Shown here: piece after piece, positions 24,137 through 33,172 of the stretch
Numbering within the stretch: position 1 is the stretch's first letter
Layout: each line of letters begins with the position of its first letter
Source of the DNA: Curtobacterium sp. BH-2-1-1
Lineage (GTDB): Bacteria > Actinomycetota > Actinomycetes > Actinomycetales > Microbacteriaceae
Assembly: GCF_001806325.1 (NCBI RefSeq)
Contig: NZ_CP017580.1
Span: forward strand, 1,488,001 to 1,552,000
Direction of reading: 5' to 3'
DNA length: 64,000 bases
Position numbers and translations under genes: made by a program
The notes under the pieces: generated by a model
What the model was told of the DNA's origin: nothing
Database searches by the model: none
Seen by the model: only the letters and a program-made list of their open reading frames with translations

Positions 24137-26166
24137 GGGCGCTTCCTGTCCGTGCGGATGATCTGGGTGCCACCGGGGGCGATGGTCGTGGTGCCGGTCC
24201 GGGGTCGGTCGGCGACGAGGTCGTGGCCCGTCACGTGGTGCTCGACGGGCTGGTCGGTGTGGTTGAGCAGGAACACCCACTCGTGCTGGTCGTCGCGGCG
24301 TCGGACGACCTCGAGGCCGGGCTGCGCGGTGGGGTCCGGTGCGACGCCGGCCTCGGCGAGGACGTCACCGAGCAGGCCGCGGAGCGTGTCGGCGGCGAGG
24401 ACGGTGGAGACGTACCAGGCGGCTCCGGCACCGTGCGCGTTGCGGGTGACCGCGGGCGAGCCGGCGAGCTGGCCGGCGGCGTAGTCGAGCACGCTCGTCG
24501 CGCCGCGGAGCTCGACGGGTTCGCTCCAGACGGTGCCGTTGGAGCCGTCGGACAGGGCGATGCGCGCGTCGGCGGCGAGCGGCAGGAACTCGTCGACCCG
24601 CACGCCGAGCAGGTCACGGAAGGCACCGGGGTACCCGCCGGTCCGCACGCGGTCACGCTCGTCGACGATCCCGCTGAAGAACGTGACGACCGCCCGACCC
24701 CCGGCGGCGACGTGGTCGGCGACGACCGCGGCGTGCTCGTCGCGCACCAGGTAGAGCTCCGGGACGAGCACGACGGCGTAGCCGTCGAGCGGCGCACCCG
24801 GTGCCACCACGTCCACCGTCACGCCGAGGTCCCACAGCGCGCCGTGGAACGCGTGGACCTGTTCCAGGTAGCGGAGCGCGGTGGTGGGGTGCGCCTCCAG
24901 GTCGGCCGCCCACTGGTTCTCCCAGCTGAAGACGAGCGCGACGTCCGCGACGACGCGGGAACCGCGCAGTTCGCCGAGCCGCTCGACCAGGTCGCCGAGC
25001 TCGACGACGTCACGCCAGCCGCGGGAGTCGGTCCCGGCGTGCGGGAGCAGCGCGGAGTGGAACTTCTCGCTGCCCTGGACGGACGCGCGCCACTGGAAGA
25101 AGCAGACCCCGTCGGCACCGCGGGCGATGTGCGCCACGGTGTTCCGGAGCATCTCCCCCGGCGCCTTGGCGACGTTGTGCGGCTGCCAGTTCACCGCTCC
25201 CGTCGAGTGCTCCATGAGCAGCCAGGGCGCCCCGCCCGCGAGCCCGCGCGTGGTGTCGGCGGCGAAGGCGAGCTCGACGTGCGGTCGGGGCAGACGATGG
25301 TCGAGGTAGTGGTCGTTCGCGATGACGTCCATGTCCGCCGTCCACGACCAGTAGTCAAGCGCTGTGATGTGCGCCGCGACCATGAAGTTCGTCGTCACCG
25401 GCTTGTCGCTCAGACTGCGGAGCACCTCGGCCTCGGCGCGGTGGTGCGCGAGCAGCTCGTCGGACGAGAACCGGTCGAAGTCGAGCGTCTGGCCGGGGTT
25501 CGTGAAGGACAGGGTCGCCCGGGGCGGCAGGACCTGCTCCCACGCGGAGTAGCGCTGGCTCCAGAACGCGGTGCCCCACGCGGCGTTGAGCTCGTCGACG
25601 GTGCCGTACCGGGCGCGGAGCCACGTGCGGAACGCCTCGGCGGAGACGTCGCAGTAGCAGTGCGCGTTGTGGCAGCCGAGCTCGTTCGAGACGTGCCAGA
25701 GCTTGACCGCGGGGTGGTCGCCGTAGCGCTCGGCGGTGGCGCGGACCAGGGCGAGGGCGTGCTCGCGGTACACCGGCGAGCTCGGGCAGAACGCCTGGCG
25801 TCCACCGGGCCAGCGCGTGGTGCCGTCGGCGACGACCGGCAGGACCTCGGGGTGGGCGGTGGTGAGCCACGGCGGGGTGGAGGCCGTCCCGGTGCCGAGG
25901 TCGACCCCGATGCCGGCGCCGTGCAGGAGCTCGATGACCCGGTCGAGCGCGGCGAAGTCGTACTCGCCCCGGCGCGGCTCGACGTGCGACCAGCCGAAGA
26001 CGTTGATCGCGACGAGGTTCACGCCGGCCTCGCGCATGAGCCGGACGTCCTCGACCCAGACCTCGGGGTCCCACTGCTCGGGGTTGTAGTCGCACCCGAA
26101 CGCCAAACCGGTCGAGCCGAGCCCGAGCGCGCCGGTGGCGGCCGTCGGCAGGGTGGTGGTGGTCAC
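24133..26166 (-). CDS. Beta-galactosidase, GH42
   Basis: A 677-residue cytoplasmic glycoside hydrolase of family 42. It has the TIM-barrel start FGCDYNPEQWDPEVWVEDVR, acid/base Glu162 in HVSNELGCHN, and likely nucleophile Glu319 in WLLMEHSTGAVNW. Cys-containing GCHNAHCYCD near Glu162 fits the zinc site of GH42. A trimerisation domain and a short beta-domain follow, the full architecture. There is no signal peptide, so imported oligosaccharides are cut inside the cell. The GTG at 26166 has GAGGA at 6 bp. It is the first gene of the operon, behind two LacI-type operators. Confidence 0.93.
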   Translation of the reverse strand: MTTTTLPTAATGALGLGSTGLAFGCDYNPEQWDPEVWVEDVRLMREAGVNLVAINVFGWSHVEPRRGEYDFAALDRVIELLHGAGIGVDLGTGTASTPPWLTTAHPEVLPVVADGTTRWPGGRQAFCPSSPVYREHALALVRATAERYGDHPAVKLWHVSNELGCHNAHCYCDVSAEAFRTWLRARYGTVDELNAAWGTAFWSQRYSAWEQVLPPRATLSFTNPGQTLDFDRFSSDELLAHHRAEAEVLRSLSDKPVTTNFMVAAHITALDYWSWTADMDVIANDHYLDHRLPRPHVELAFAADTTRGLAGGAPWLLMEHSTGAVNWQPHNVAKAPGEMLRNTVAHIARGADGVCFFQWRASVQGSEKFHSALLPHAGTDSRGWRDVVELGDLVERLGELRGSRVVADVALVFSWENQWAADLEAHPTTALRYLEQVHAFHGALWDLGVTVDVVAPGAPLDGYAVVLVPELYLVRDEHAAVVADHVAAGGRAVVTFFSGIVDERDRVRTGGYPGAFRDLLGVRVDEFLPLAADARIALSDGSNGTVWSEPVELRGATSVLDYAAGQLAGSPAVTRNAHGAGAAWYVSTVLAADTLRGLLGDVLAEAGVAPDPTAQPGLEVVRRRDDQHEWVFLLNHTDQPVEHHVTGHDLVADRPRTGTTTIAPGGTQIIRTDRKRP

Positions 26167-26245
26167 GTCGGGTCCTCGCTGATCGGGGCGGCGCTGCACC
26201 GTCCGGTCGCGAACGACCCCTTCGACGGCGAAGGTCACCCAAGTT

Positions 26246-26261
26246 CTGGGAGCGCTCCCAG
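26246..26261. promoter_or_regulatory. LacI-family operator O1 (CebR-type palindrome)
   Basis: CTGGGAGCGCTCCCAG is a perfect 16-bp palindrome containing TGGGAGCGCTCCCA, the known CebR recognition sequence of Streptomyces. It is 80 bp upstream of the GH42 start. Confidence 0.9.
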
Positions 26262-26291
26262 TCCGCACCGACCGAACGGGGTCGGAGGGTT

Positions 26292-26307
26292 CTGGGAGCG
26301 CTCCCAG
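26292..26307. promoter_or_regulatory. LacI-family operator O2 (CebR-type palindrome)
   Basis: An exact second copy of the 16-bp palindrome, 46 bp from O1. Two copies in the gap between the GH42 operon and the LacI gene suggest cooperative binding and probably autoregulation. The AT-rich AGTAAACGACACAATT after it probably includes a promoter. Confidence 0.9.
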
Positions 26308-26459
26308 AGTAAACGACACAATTCCTGCCGTGTCAACACGACCGTGCCGAACCAGGTTTCCGACGTCGAACCAGCACCGACGCCCGGCTCGACGTCGCGA
26401 TCGTGGTTCGACGCCGTCCGACCGCCGATCCGCGGGTGGCCAGCCGCTATCGTTGCCGC

Positions 26460-27470
26460 ATGTCCGCCCGTTCCCGCGCCACGATCCAGGACGTCGCCGA
26501 CGAGGCCGGACTCTCCCGCGGGACCGTCTCCCGGGTGCTCAACGACGAACCGTACGTGTCATCCAGGGCCCGCGAAGCCGTGCAGGACGCCGTCCGCCGC
26601 GTCGGCTACGTGCGGAGCGCCGCCGCACGCAGTCTCGTCACCCGGCGGTCCGGCGCCGTGGCGCTCATCGTGCACGAGCCGAGCGTCCAGGTGCTCGACG
26701 ACCCGAACATCGGCAACATCCTCATCGGCACGAACGCCGTCCTGTCCGAGGCGGACCAGCAGCTCGTCACGATCATGGTCGACTCCGCCCGCGACAACGA
26801 GCGCGTCGTGGAGTACCTGCGCGGCGGCTTCGTCGACGGCGCGATCGTGCTCTCCGCCCGCGACGGCGACCCCGTCACCCGGGCGATCGAGCAGATCGGG
26901 CTGCCGGCGTGCTTCGTCGGCCACCCGTCCGACGCGCCGAACACGTCGTGGATCGGCATCGACAACCGCGCCGCGGCCGAGCAGATCACCCGCCGACTCG
27001 TGGACACCGGCCGCCGACGCATCGGCATGCTCGCGTCCGGTCTCGACCGCGACTCCGGCCAAGATCGCTTGGCAGGGTTCACCGCGGCGCTCGGCGACCG
27101 CTTCGACCCCGGGCTCGTCGCGCGGAACCCGCTCTTCAGCTACACCGCCGGGGTCGAGGGCATGCGCGAGCTGCTCGACCGGGCGCCGGACGTCGACGGG
27201 GTCTTCGCGGCGTCGGACGCCGTGGCCGCCGGCGCGATGGACGTCCTGCAGCGTGCCGGTCGGTCGGTCCCGGGGGACGTCGGCGTGGTGGGCTTCGACG
27301 ACAGCGCGTGGGCACTCCGGTGCGATCCGCCGCTCTCGACCGTCCGGCAGCCCGCCCGGACCCTTGGTGAGCACGCGGCGCGGCAGGTGCTCGAGCAGAT
27401 CGCGGGGACGGACGACACCCCGCGCGGGTTCGTCCTGCCCACCGAGGTGGTCTGGCGCGGCAGCGCCTGA
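26460..27470 (+). CDS. LacI-family transcriptional repressor (CebR-like)
   Basis: A 336-residue repressor. The N-terminal HTH (ATIQDVADEAGLSRGTVSRV, about residues 7-26) and hinge helix SAAARSLVTRR are followed by a periplasmic-binding-protein-like sensor domain ending in LSTVRQPARTLGEHAARQVL. The ATG at 26460 fits the HTH position; the in-frame upstream start at 26403 has no support. It is divergent from the GH42/ABC operon, with two CebR-type operators between them, so it very likely represses that operon and is induced by a disaccharide. Confidence 0.93.
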   Translation: MSARSRATIQDVADEAGLSRGTVSRVLNDEPYVSSRAREAVQDAVRRVGYVRSAAARSLVTRRSGAVALIVHEPSVQVLDDPNIGNILIGTNAVLSEADQQLVTIMVDSARDNERVVEYLRGGFVDGAIVLSARDGDPVTRAIEQIGLPACFVGHPSDAPNTSWIGIDNRAAAEQITRRLVDTGRRRIGMLASGLDRDSGQDRLAGFTAALGDRFDPGLVARNPLFSYTAGVEGMRELLDRAPDVDGVFAASDAVAAGAMDVLQRAGRSVPGDVGVVGFDDSAWALRCDPPLSTVRQPARTLGEHAARQVLEQIAGTDDTPRGFVLPTEVVWRGSA

Positions 27471-27498
27471 CACCCCCGCGCGGATCGCGCAGCGCCGG

Positions 27499-27768
27499 TC
27501 AGCGCCACGTCCGGGCGACGACCCACCCGGTGCCGTCCGGCGCGACGTCGACGACCACCACGTCGTCCTCACCGTCGTCCGCACTCACCTGGAACCGCCA
27601 GCCCACCGTGTGCTCCGGCGCGTGCGTCACCGCCGACGGCAGGTACTCCGCCGTCGCCGTCAGCCGCGTCGGGGCGTCGGAGACCCGCCACCGCCGTTCG
27701 CGCCAGACCATCCGGACCGGCACACCGCGGTCCCACCACAGCGTGGCGACCTCCTGCGTGAGCATCAT
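27499..27768 (-). CDS. Small SOS-boxed protein, DUF6504-like
   Basis: An 89-residue Trp- and Arg-rich protein: [20 protein letters not shown], an Ala/Thr middle, then [21 protein letters not shown] tentatively assign DUF6504, an actinobacterial family I associate with Y-family polymerase genes. The ATG at 27768 has a strong GAGGAGGGCG upstream. A perfect LexA box lies 15 bp before the start codon, so it should be induced by DNA damage. No polymerase or dnaE2/imuB gene adjoins it here; it stands alone between lacI and an aldo/keto reductase. Confidence 0.78.
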   Translation of the reverse strand: MMLTQEVATLWWDRGVPVRMVWRERRWRVSDAPTRLTATAEYLPSAVTHAPEHTVGWRFQVSADDGEDDVVVVDVAPDGTGWVVARTWR

Positions 27769-27782
27769 CTCGCCCTCCTCGT

Positions 27783-27798
27783 TCGAACGTGTGTTCGA
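27783..27798. promoter_or_regulatory. LexA (SOS) box
   Basis: TCGAACGTGTGTTCGA fits the actinobacterial LexA consensus TCGAAC-N4-GTTCGA exactly in both half sites. It lies 15 bp upstream of the small minus-strand gene and 47 bp from the divergent aldo/keto reductase, so either or both could be SOS-controlled. Confidence 0.88.
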
Positions 27799-27844
27799 AT
27801 GGTAGACGACCCGACCGACGTCCGCGCGGCGTATTGTCCGGTGC

Positions 27845-28666
27845 ATGCCCGCTCTCATCGACACGTTCACCATGTCCAACGGCCTGCACATCCCGAAGAT
27901 CGGGTTCGGCACCTGGCAGATCCCGTCCGGTGCCGACGCCTACGACGCCACCAAGGCCGCGCTCGACGCCGGCTACCGCCACATCGACACCGCTCTGGCG
28001 TACGGCAACGAGGCAAGCGTCGGCGAGGCGGTCCGCGACAGCGGCATCCCGCGCGACGAGCTCTTCATCACCACGAAGCTCCCGGCCGAGGTCAAGACCG
28101 CGTCCGGTGCGCGCGAGGCCTTCGACGAGTCCAGCCGCAACCTCGACCTCGGTCACGTGGACCTGTACCTCGTGCACGCGCCGTGGCCCTGGAGCGACAT
28201 GGGGTCGGACCACCGGGACGGCAACGTCGAGGTGTGGAAGGTCCTCGAGGAGGTCTACGACGCCGGCCGGACGAAGAGCATCGGTGTCTCGAACTTCGCC
28301 GTCGCCGACCTCGAGGACCTGCTCGGCCGCACCGACGTCGTCCCGCACGCCAACCAGATCCGCTGGTTCATCGGCAACACGCAGGACGAGACGACGGCCT
28401 TCGACCGCGAGCACGACATCCTCACCGAGGGGTACTCCCCGCTCGCCACCGGTGGACTCCTCGACAACGAGCAGATCGCCGAGATCGCGGCGAAGTACGA
28501 CAAGAGCGTCGCCCAGGTCGCGATCCGCTACCTGCTCGAGAAGGACGTCCTGCCGCTGCCGAAGTCGACCACGCCGTCGCGCATCGCCGCGAACGCCGAC
28601 GTGGACTTCGTGCTGTCGGCCGAGGACGTCGCCACGCTCGACGCGCTCGAGGACACCACCGCCTGA
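27845..28666 (+). CDS. Aldo/keto reductase (AKR5-like, 2,5-diketogluconate reductase type)
   Basis: A 273-residue NADPH-dependent (beta/alpha)8 oxidoreductase. The catalytic tetrad is visible: Asp48 and Tyr53 in [11 protein letters not shown], Lys78 in TTKLP and His111 in [20 protein letters not shown] and [17 protein letters not shown] complete the family signatures, the last being the cofactor-phosphate site. The length is typical. The LexA box upstream may affect it as well. The physiological substrate is unknown; such enzymes detoxify aldehydes and reduce keto-sugars. Confidence 0.92.
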   Translation: MPALIDTFTMSNGLHIPKIGFGTWQIPSGADAYDATKAALDAGYRHIDTALAYGNEASVGEAVRDSGIPRDELFITTKLPAEVKTASGAREAFDESSRNLDLGHVDLYLVHAPWPWSDMGSDHRDGNVEVWKVLEEVYDAGRTKSIGVSNFAVADLEDLLGRTDVVPHANQIRWFIGNTQDETTAFDREHDILTEGYSPLATGGLLDNEQIAEIAAKYDKSVAQVAIRYLLEKDVLPLPKSTTPSRIAANADVDFVLSAEDVATLDALEDTTA

Positions 28667-28751
28667 CGCAGCGCGGGAACACACGACCGGCCCCGCCGGT
28701 TGCACCACGCGGTGCCGTAGCCAGCGGCACTCCCGAACCCAGGAGGCCACC

Positions 28752-29273
28752 ATGACCACCACCGAAACCGCCATCCTCGCCGGCGGGTGTTTCTGGGGAG
28801 CGCAGCAGCTCCTCCGTCGCCGTCCCGGTGTGATCAGCACGCGCGTCGGGTACTCCGGCGGCGACACCCCGAACGCCACCTACCGGAACCACGGCGACCA
28901 CGCCGAGTCGGTCGAGATCGTCTTCGACCCGTCGCAGATCTCCTACCGTGACCTGCTCGAGTTCTTCTTCCAGATCCACGACCCGTCGACGAAGGACCGC
29001 CAGGGCAACGACGTCGGCCGCAGCTACCGCTCCGCGGTGTTCTACACGACCGACGAGCAGCGCGAGGTCGCCCTCGACACGATCGCCGACGTCGACGCGT
29101 CCGGCATCTGGCCGGGCAAGGTCGTCACCGAGGTCGAGCCCGCCGGTGACTTCTGGGAAGCCGAGGAGGAGCACCAGGACTACCTCGAGAAGCACCCGCA
29201 CGGTTACACGTGCCACTTCGTGCGCCCGGGCTGGACGCTCCCGCGTCGCGACGAGGCCGTCAGCGCGAGCTAG
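28752..29273 (+). CDS. msrA: Peptide-methionine (S)-S-oxide reductase
   Basis: A 173-residue MsrA that reduces methionine-S-sulfoxide in proteins using thioredoxin-type electrons. The active-site motif GGCFWG has nucleophile Cys13; [25 protein letters not shown] and [19 protein letters not shown] follow the family closely. The ATG at 28752 is preceded by a perfect AGGAGG at 5 bp. It is monocistronic, 85 bp downstream of the aldo/keto reductase and convergent with the zinc-finger gene. A second Cys (YTCHF) near the C-terminus is the likely resolving residue. Confidence 0.96.
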   Translation: MTTTETAILAGGCFWGAQQLLRRRPGVISTRVGYSGGDTPNATYRNHGDHAESVEIVFDPSQISYRDLLEFFFQIHDPSTKDRQGNDVGRSYRSAVFYTTDEQREVALDTIADVDASGIWPGKVVTEVEPAGDFWEAEEEHQDYLEKHPHGYTCHFVRPGWTLPRRDEAVSAS

Positions 29274-29297
29274 CACGTCCTGATCGGACCCGGTGGG

Positions 29298-29657
29298 TCA
29301 GCGCGACCCGCCGAGCAGTTCCAACCAGTCCCCGGGCAGGCGATCCGCCGGCCCGGGGACTGCCTGTTCCACGGGGTGGCTCGTCGGCGCCGCGAGCTCG
29401 ACGCCCTCGAACGTCGAGCGGTCGCGGTAGTCGTACGACCACGTCTCGCCGGGCTCGTAGCTCTGGATGACCGCGTGCCCGGTCTCCTCCCAGTGCCGGG
29501 TGGCGTGGGTGTCCAGCGAGTCGTCGCAGCAGCCGACGTGGCCGCACGCGGCGCACCGGCGCAGGTGCACCCACCAGGACCCGGTGGCGTCACACTCGAC
29601 GCACCCGGGTCCGCTCGGTGCGACGTCGGGGTGGATCATCTCGGCGTGGTCCGTCAT
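29298..29657 (-). CDS. UBP-type zinc finger protein
   Basis: A 119-residue protein made mainly of a ZnF-UBP domain. The zinc ligands are visible: CVEC (Cys19, Cys22), CAACGHVGCCDDSLDTHATRHWEETGHAVI with the Cys/His pattern of the family, then SYEPGETWSYDYRD. In eukaryotes this domain binds the free C-terminus of ubiquitin; bacterial copies are common in actinobacteria and unexplained. The C-terminus (ADRLPGDWLELLGG) is Pro/Gly rich. It is 50 bp downstream of the second aldo/keto reductase on the same strand. Confidence 0.88.
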   Translation of the reverse strand: MTDHAEMIHPDVAPSGPGCVECDATGSWWVHLRRCAACGHVGCCDDSLDTHATRHWEETGHAVIQSYEPGETWSYDYRDRSTFEGVELAAPTSHPVEQAVPGPADRLPGDWLELLGGSR

Positions 29658-29707
29658 GGGACCATCCTGGCCCGGACGCCGCCCCGCGGCCAGCGCGCCG
29701 CCCGGAC

Positions 29708-30709
29708 TCAGCCGCGCGGCACCAGCGCGTCGATGGCCGCGAGCTCCTCGCCGGTCAGCGGCGCACCCTCGAGGGCGTCGAGCGTCCCGTCGAGCTGCCG
29801 GACGCTCGACGCCCCGACGAGCGCGGACGTGACCGCCGGCTGCCGGAGCACCCACGTGATGGCGAGCTGCGCGAGCGTCTGCCCACGGGACACGGCGATG
29901 TCGTTCAGGGCGCGCGCGGTCGTCAGGTACTCGTCGTCGATCCGGTCCGCGCCGAACCAGCGCCCCTCCGCCGCCCGCGACCCGACCGGCACCGAGCCGT
30001 CGAGGTAGCGGTCCGTCAGGAGCCCACCGGCCAGCGGGGAGAACACGATCGCGCCGGTCCCCAGACGGAGCAGCTCGTCGAAGAGCCCGTCCTCGGGGAC
30101 CCGGTCGAACATGTTGTAGCGCGGCTGGTGGATGAGCAGGTGGATGTTCTCGGCGGCGAGCGCCTCGGCCGCGGCGGCCGTCTGCGCCGGGTCGTAGTTC
30201 GAGATGCCGGCGTAGAGCGCCTTGCCCGAGCGGACCGCGGTCACGAGGGCGCTGACGGTCTCCTCGATCGGGGTCTCGGGGTCCGGCCGGTGCGAGTAGA
30301 AGACGTCGACGTACTCGAGCCCGAGGCGTCCGAGCGACTGGTCGAGCGAGGCGAGCATGGACTTGCGCGAGCCCCAGTTGCCGTACGGACCGGGCCACAT
30401 GTCGTAGCCGGCCTTCGTCGACACCACGATCTCGTCGCGGAACGGTCGGAGGTCCGACTCGAGGATGCGACCGAACTGCTCCTCGGCGGCTCCGGGCGGC
30501 GGGCCGTAGTTGTTCGCCAGGTCGAAGTGGGTGATCCCGCGGTCGAACGCGTGCAGCACGATGTCGCGCTGCGTCGTGAGCGCTCGGTCGGCGCCGAAGT
30601 TGTTCCAGAGCCCGAGGGAGACGCGGGGCAGGAGCAGGCCGCTCCTCCCGACGCGCTGGTACGGGAGTCGCTCGTAGCGGTCGTGGGCGGGGCGGTGGAC
30701 GTCAGGCAT
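29708..30709 (-). CDS. Aldo/keto reductase (YghZ/KvBeta type)
   Basis: A 333-residue AKR resembling L-glyceraldehyde-3-phosphate reductase. The tetrad is Asp63 and Tyr68 (HFDLANNYGPP), Lys99 (VSTKAGYDMWPGPYG) and His140 (YSHRPD). The motif KAGYDMWPGPYGNWGSRK is diagnostic of this subfamily, and the C-terminal QPAVTSALVGASSVRQLDG binds NADPH phosphate. The expected function is reduction of toxic aldehydes such as methylglyoxal. It is a single gene, with the UBP zinc-finger gene downstream and terC upstream on the same strand. Confidence 0.93.
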   Translation of the reverse strand: MPDVHRPAHDRYERLPYQRVGRSGLLLPRVSLGLWNNFGADRALTTQRDIVLHAFDRGITHFDLANNYGPPPGAAEEQFGRILESDLRPFRDEIVVSTKAGYDMWPGPYGNWGSRKSMLASLDQSLGRLGLEYVDVFYSHRPDPETPIEETVSALVTAVRSGKALYAGISNYDPAQTAAAAEALAAENIHLLIHQPRYNMFDRVPEDGLFDELLRLGTGAIVFSPLAGGLLTDRYLDGSVPVGSRAAEGRWFGADRIDDEYLTTARALNDIAVSRGQTLAQLAITWVLRQPAVTSALVGASSVRQLDGTLDALEGAPLTGEELAAIDALVPRG

Positions 30710-30765
30710 CGTTGCTCGATCCGGTTCGTGAGGGGGTGGCGGGGTCCGGTGTCGACGCTAGCGGA

Positions 30766-30856
30766 CCCCACCAGCCGGTTCCGGCGCACCGCGCCAGCGG
30801 GGTGACGGCCGTGCCTGGAGGGACGGTGCGGGCCCGACCCGCGCCTCCAGTCCGTC
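30766..30856. repeat. Composite repeat element copy 1, including stem-loop 30815-30850
   Basis: CCGGTTCCGGCG (30775), CGCGCCAGCGG (30790) and GACGGCCGTG (30804) occur in the same order and spacing as at 42778-42816, each followed by a 43-bp palindromic head. Here the head is CTGGAGG...CCTCCAG with an inner CGGG-N5-CCCG. It lies after the terC stop and before the aldo/keto reductase gene, so it may be the terC terminator. Confidence 0.65.
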
Positions 30857-30906
30857 TCGTGGTGCGTCCACCGCCGGACACGCGCGACGGGCGCGGTGCA
30901 GGACCG

Positions 30907-31914
30907 CTACGCCGTCCCGGCGTCGCGGCAGACCTCGTCGTGCGACTCGTCCTCGCGGCGCATCCGCAGCAGGCTCGCCCCGGTCGCCACACCCATCGCC
31001 ACGACGATGACCAGCAACGACACCCCGGTGCCGATCTCCGGCGCCCACTCGACGTGCTCCCCACCGTTGATGAACGGCAGCTCGTTGCCGTGCAGTGCGT
31101 GCAGCACGAGCTTCACGCCGATGAACGCGAGGATCGCCGCGATCCCGTACTTGAGGTAGACCAGCCGCTCGAGCAACCCGCCGAGCAGGAAGTACAGCTG
31201 CCGCAGGCCCATCAGGGCGAAGACGTTCGCGGTGAACACGATGAACGCGCTCTCGGTGATGCCGAAGATCGCCGGGATCGAGTCGAGCGCGAACAGCAGG
31301 TCGGTCGTCCCGATCGCGATGAGGACCACCAGCAGCGGCGTGAAGTGCCGTGCGCCGTCCTGCACGATGCGGAACTTCATGCCGTCGTAGGTGTCGGTGA
31401 TGCGGATCCGACGCCGGAGCAGCCGCACGATGAGGCTGTCCTTGTCATCGTCGTCGTCCTCGCCACGGAGCTGCTGGATCGCCGTCCACACCAGCCACGC
31501 CCCGAAGAGGTAGAAGATCCACGAGAAGTCCTCGATCAGGCGGGCGCCGAGCAGGATGAACACGCCGCGCAGGACCAGCGCGATGATGATGCCGAGCATG
31601 AGCACCTCCTGCTGGATCGCCTTCGGCACGGAGAACCGCGCCATGAGGATCACGAACACGAAGAGGTTGTCGATGCTCAGGCTGTACTCCGTCAGCCAGC
31701 CCGCGAGGAACTGCCCGGCCGGCTCTCCACCGGCGAAGACGAACATCGCGACGGCGAAGAGCAGGGCGAGGCCGACGTAGAGGCCCACCCACAGGCCGGA
31801 CTCCTTGAGCGTCGGCACGTGCGGACGCCGCGCGACGACGAGGAGGTCGGCCAGCAGGATCGCGACGATGGCGATCAGGGAGCCGACTTCGAACACGGCC
31901 GGGAGCTCGAGCAT
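30907..31914 (-). CDS. TerC-family membrane protein (Alx-like)
   Basis: A 335-residue integral membrane protein with about nine helices. TEYSLSIDNLFVFVILMARF and TTDLLFALDSIPAIFGIT carry the paired acidic metal-site motifs (SIDN, ALDS) of the TerC/Alx family, now linked to manganese export and metal loading of secreted enzymes. A cytoplasmic loop contains GEDDDDDKD. The N-terminal 36 residues hold an extra helix. I searched the 106 bp upstream for a yybP-ykoY manganese riboswitch and saw none. Confidence 0.92.
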   Translation of the reverse strand: MLELPAVFEVGSLIAIVAILLADLLVVARRPHVPTLKESGLWVGLYVGLALLFAVAMFVFAGGEPAGQFLAGWLTEYSLSIDNLFVFVILMARFSVPKAIQQEVLMLGIIIALVLRGVFILLGARLIEDFSWIFYLFGAWLVWTAIQQLRGEDDDDDKDSLIVRLLRRRIRITDTYDGMKFRIVQDGARHFTPLLVVLIAIGTTDLLFALDSIPAIFGITESAFIVFTANVFALMGLRQLYFLLGGLLERLVYLKYGIAAILAFIGVKLVLHALHGNELPFINGGEHVEWAPEIGTGVSLLVIVVAMGVATGASLLRMRREDESHDEVCRDAGTA

Positions 31915-32020
31915 CCGGGGCCTTCCTGGTTGGGGGCGTCGGGGACGTCCAAGCTTGCCACGCGCGCGGGCCGGCCCCGCACTCGACGGCGCGGTTCGTG
32001 ACCGCCTCGACCCGGCGGGG

Positions 32021-32995
32021 TCAGCCCACGGGGTCCGTCTGCACGACCGGCACCCCGTCGACGAACGTCAGTTCCGTCGCCGCGATGCACCACGTGTGTC
32101 CGTCGTCCGGGTTGCCCTGGAAGAACAGGTACTCGCGGCCGTCCTCGTCGCGGAAGAAGCCCGGGTGGCCGGACTCGGAGTGGTTCCACGCCCCCTCCGG
32201 CCCCGCCGGCACGAGCGGCTCGTCGGAGCCGCGCGTCCACGTCCGGCCGTCCGGGCTCGTCGCCCACCCGATCTGCTGCGGCTGGTTGTTGTAGGCGCCC
32301 GCGTAGAACACCGTGAACGTCTCGCCGTCCCACCGCAGCGCCGGCGCCTCGATGCAGTCCTGCTCCCACGGCAGCTCCGGGGCCAGCGCCGGGCCGTCGA
32401 CGGACAGCTGCTCCCAGTCGGCGCGGCCGTACGCGCTCCCCAGCGGCGCTCGTGCCGTCCCGAGCAGCTGCGTCGTCATCGTCGGGTCGCGCGTCACCCA
32501 CCCGAGCAGCAGCCAATCACCCGCGACGACCAGGTCCGCGTCGATCGCTCGGCCGCAGGTCCACTCCCCCATCGGGCGGAACACCGGGTTCTCCGGGTTC
32601 GGCGTGAAGGTCACGCCGTCGTCGCTGACCGCGTGGCAGATCGAGTCCTCGCGGCCCCGGCCGTATGTCTGGAAGAACAGGTGGACGCGTCCGTCGATGA
32701 CCACCGCGCCGGGCGCTGCCGCACCGCTGCGGTCGTACTCCCCGAAGGACGGCAGCATGGCCACGGTCCGCCACGTGACGAGGTCGTCGCTCTCGGCGAT
32801 GCCGACCGACCACCCCTCGGGCTCGTCGTCGCTCGCCGACGGGAGGGAGCAGTACAGCAGGTACCGGCCGCCGAACCGGATGACGGAGGGGTCCTTCGCG
32901 TAGGGGCGGCCGCGGCGGGAGGTGTCGCCCCAGGGTTCGCCGAGGAGGCGCACGGTCTGCGACGGTGCGGCGGGGTCGGGTGCGGTTGTCGGCAT
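32021..32995 (-). CDS. Five-bladed beta-propeller glycoside hydrolase (GH43/GH32-like)
   Basis: A 324-residue, apparently cytoplasmic propeller protein. Acidic residues typical of clan F/J are in place: Asp in PYAKDPSVIRFGGRYLLYCS, Asp in AIDADLVV and Glu in DCIEAPALRW; the last two match transition-state stabiliser and acid positions. Blade repeats such as LFFQTYGRG, FTVFYAGAYNN and YLFFQGNPDD are clear. The family cannot be fixed from sequence alone; it may act on arabino-, xylo- or fructo-oligosaccharides. It stands alone, divergent from the NERD gene, with a hairpin in the gap. Confidence 0.8.
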   Translation of the reverse strand: MPTTAPDPAAPSQTVRLLGEPWGDTSRRGRPYAKDPSVIRFGGRYLLYCSLPSASDDEPEGWSVGIAESDDLVTWRTVAMLPSFGEYDRSGAAAPGAVVIDGRVHLFFQTYGRGREDSICHAVSDDGVTFTPNPENPVFRPMGEWTCGRAIDADLVVAGDWLLLGWVTRDPTMTTQLLGTARAPLGSAYGRADWEQLSVDGPALAPELPWEQDCIEAPALRWDGETFTVFYAGAYNNQPQQIGWATSPDGRTWTRGSDEPLVPAGPEGAWNHSESGHPGFFRDEDGREYLFFQGNPDDGHTWCIAATELTFVDGVPVVQTDPVG

Positions 32996-33046
32996 CGCTC
33001 CACTCTGCGCCCCGTCGGCGCGCGCGGACCAGCGTGACCGCTTGTC

Positions 33047-33088
33047 GGACTGGAGGCGCGGCTGGCGTCCGGTGCGCGCCTCCAGTCC
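33047..33088. repeat. Hairpin of the palindrome family in a divergent gap
   Basis: GGACTGGAGGCGCG and CGCGCCTCCAGTCC pair perfectly over 14 bp around a 14-nt loop. Unlike most copies it lies between divergent starts (32995 and 33173), where a terminator is not expected. Confidence 0.7.
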
Positions 33089-33172
33089 GGTGGTCCGATC
33101 GTCGCGTCTTGTCGTTCGCGCGCCTCGCACTGGGGCTCGCAGACGGGGCTCGTCGTCTGCGTGGATGGGTCC

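Noticed and set aside
31915..32020. Manganese (yybP-ykoY) riboswitch upstream of terC
   Set aside because: The 106-bp gap lacks the conserved loop sequences of that class on the minus strand.
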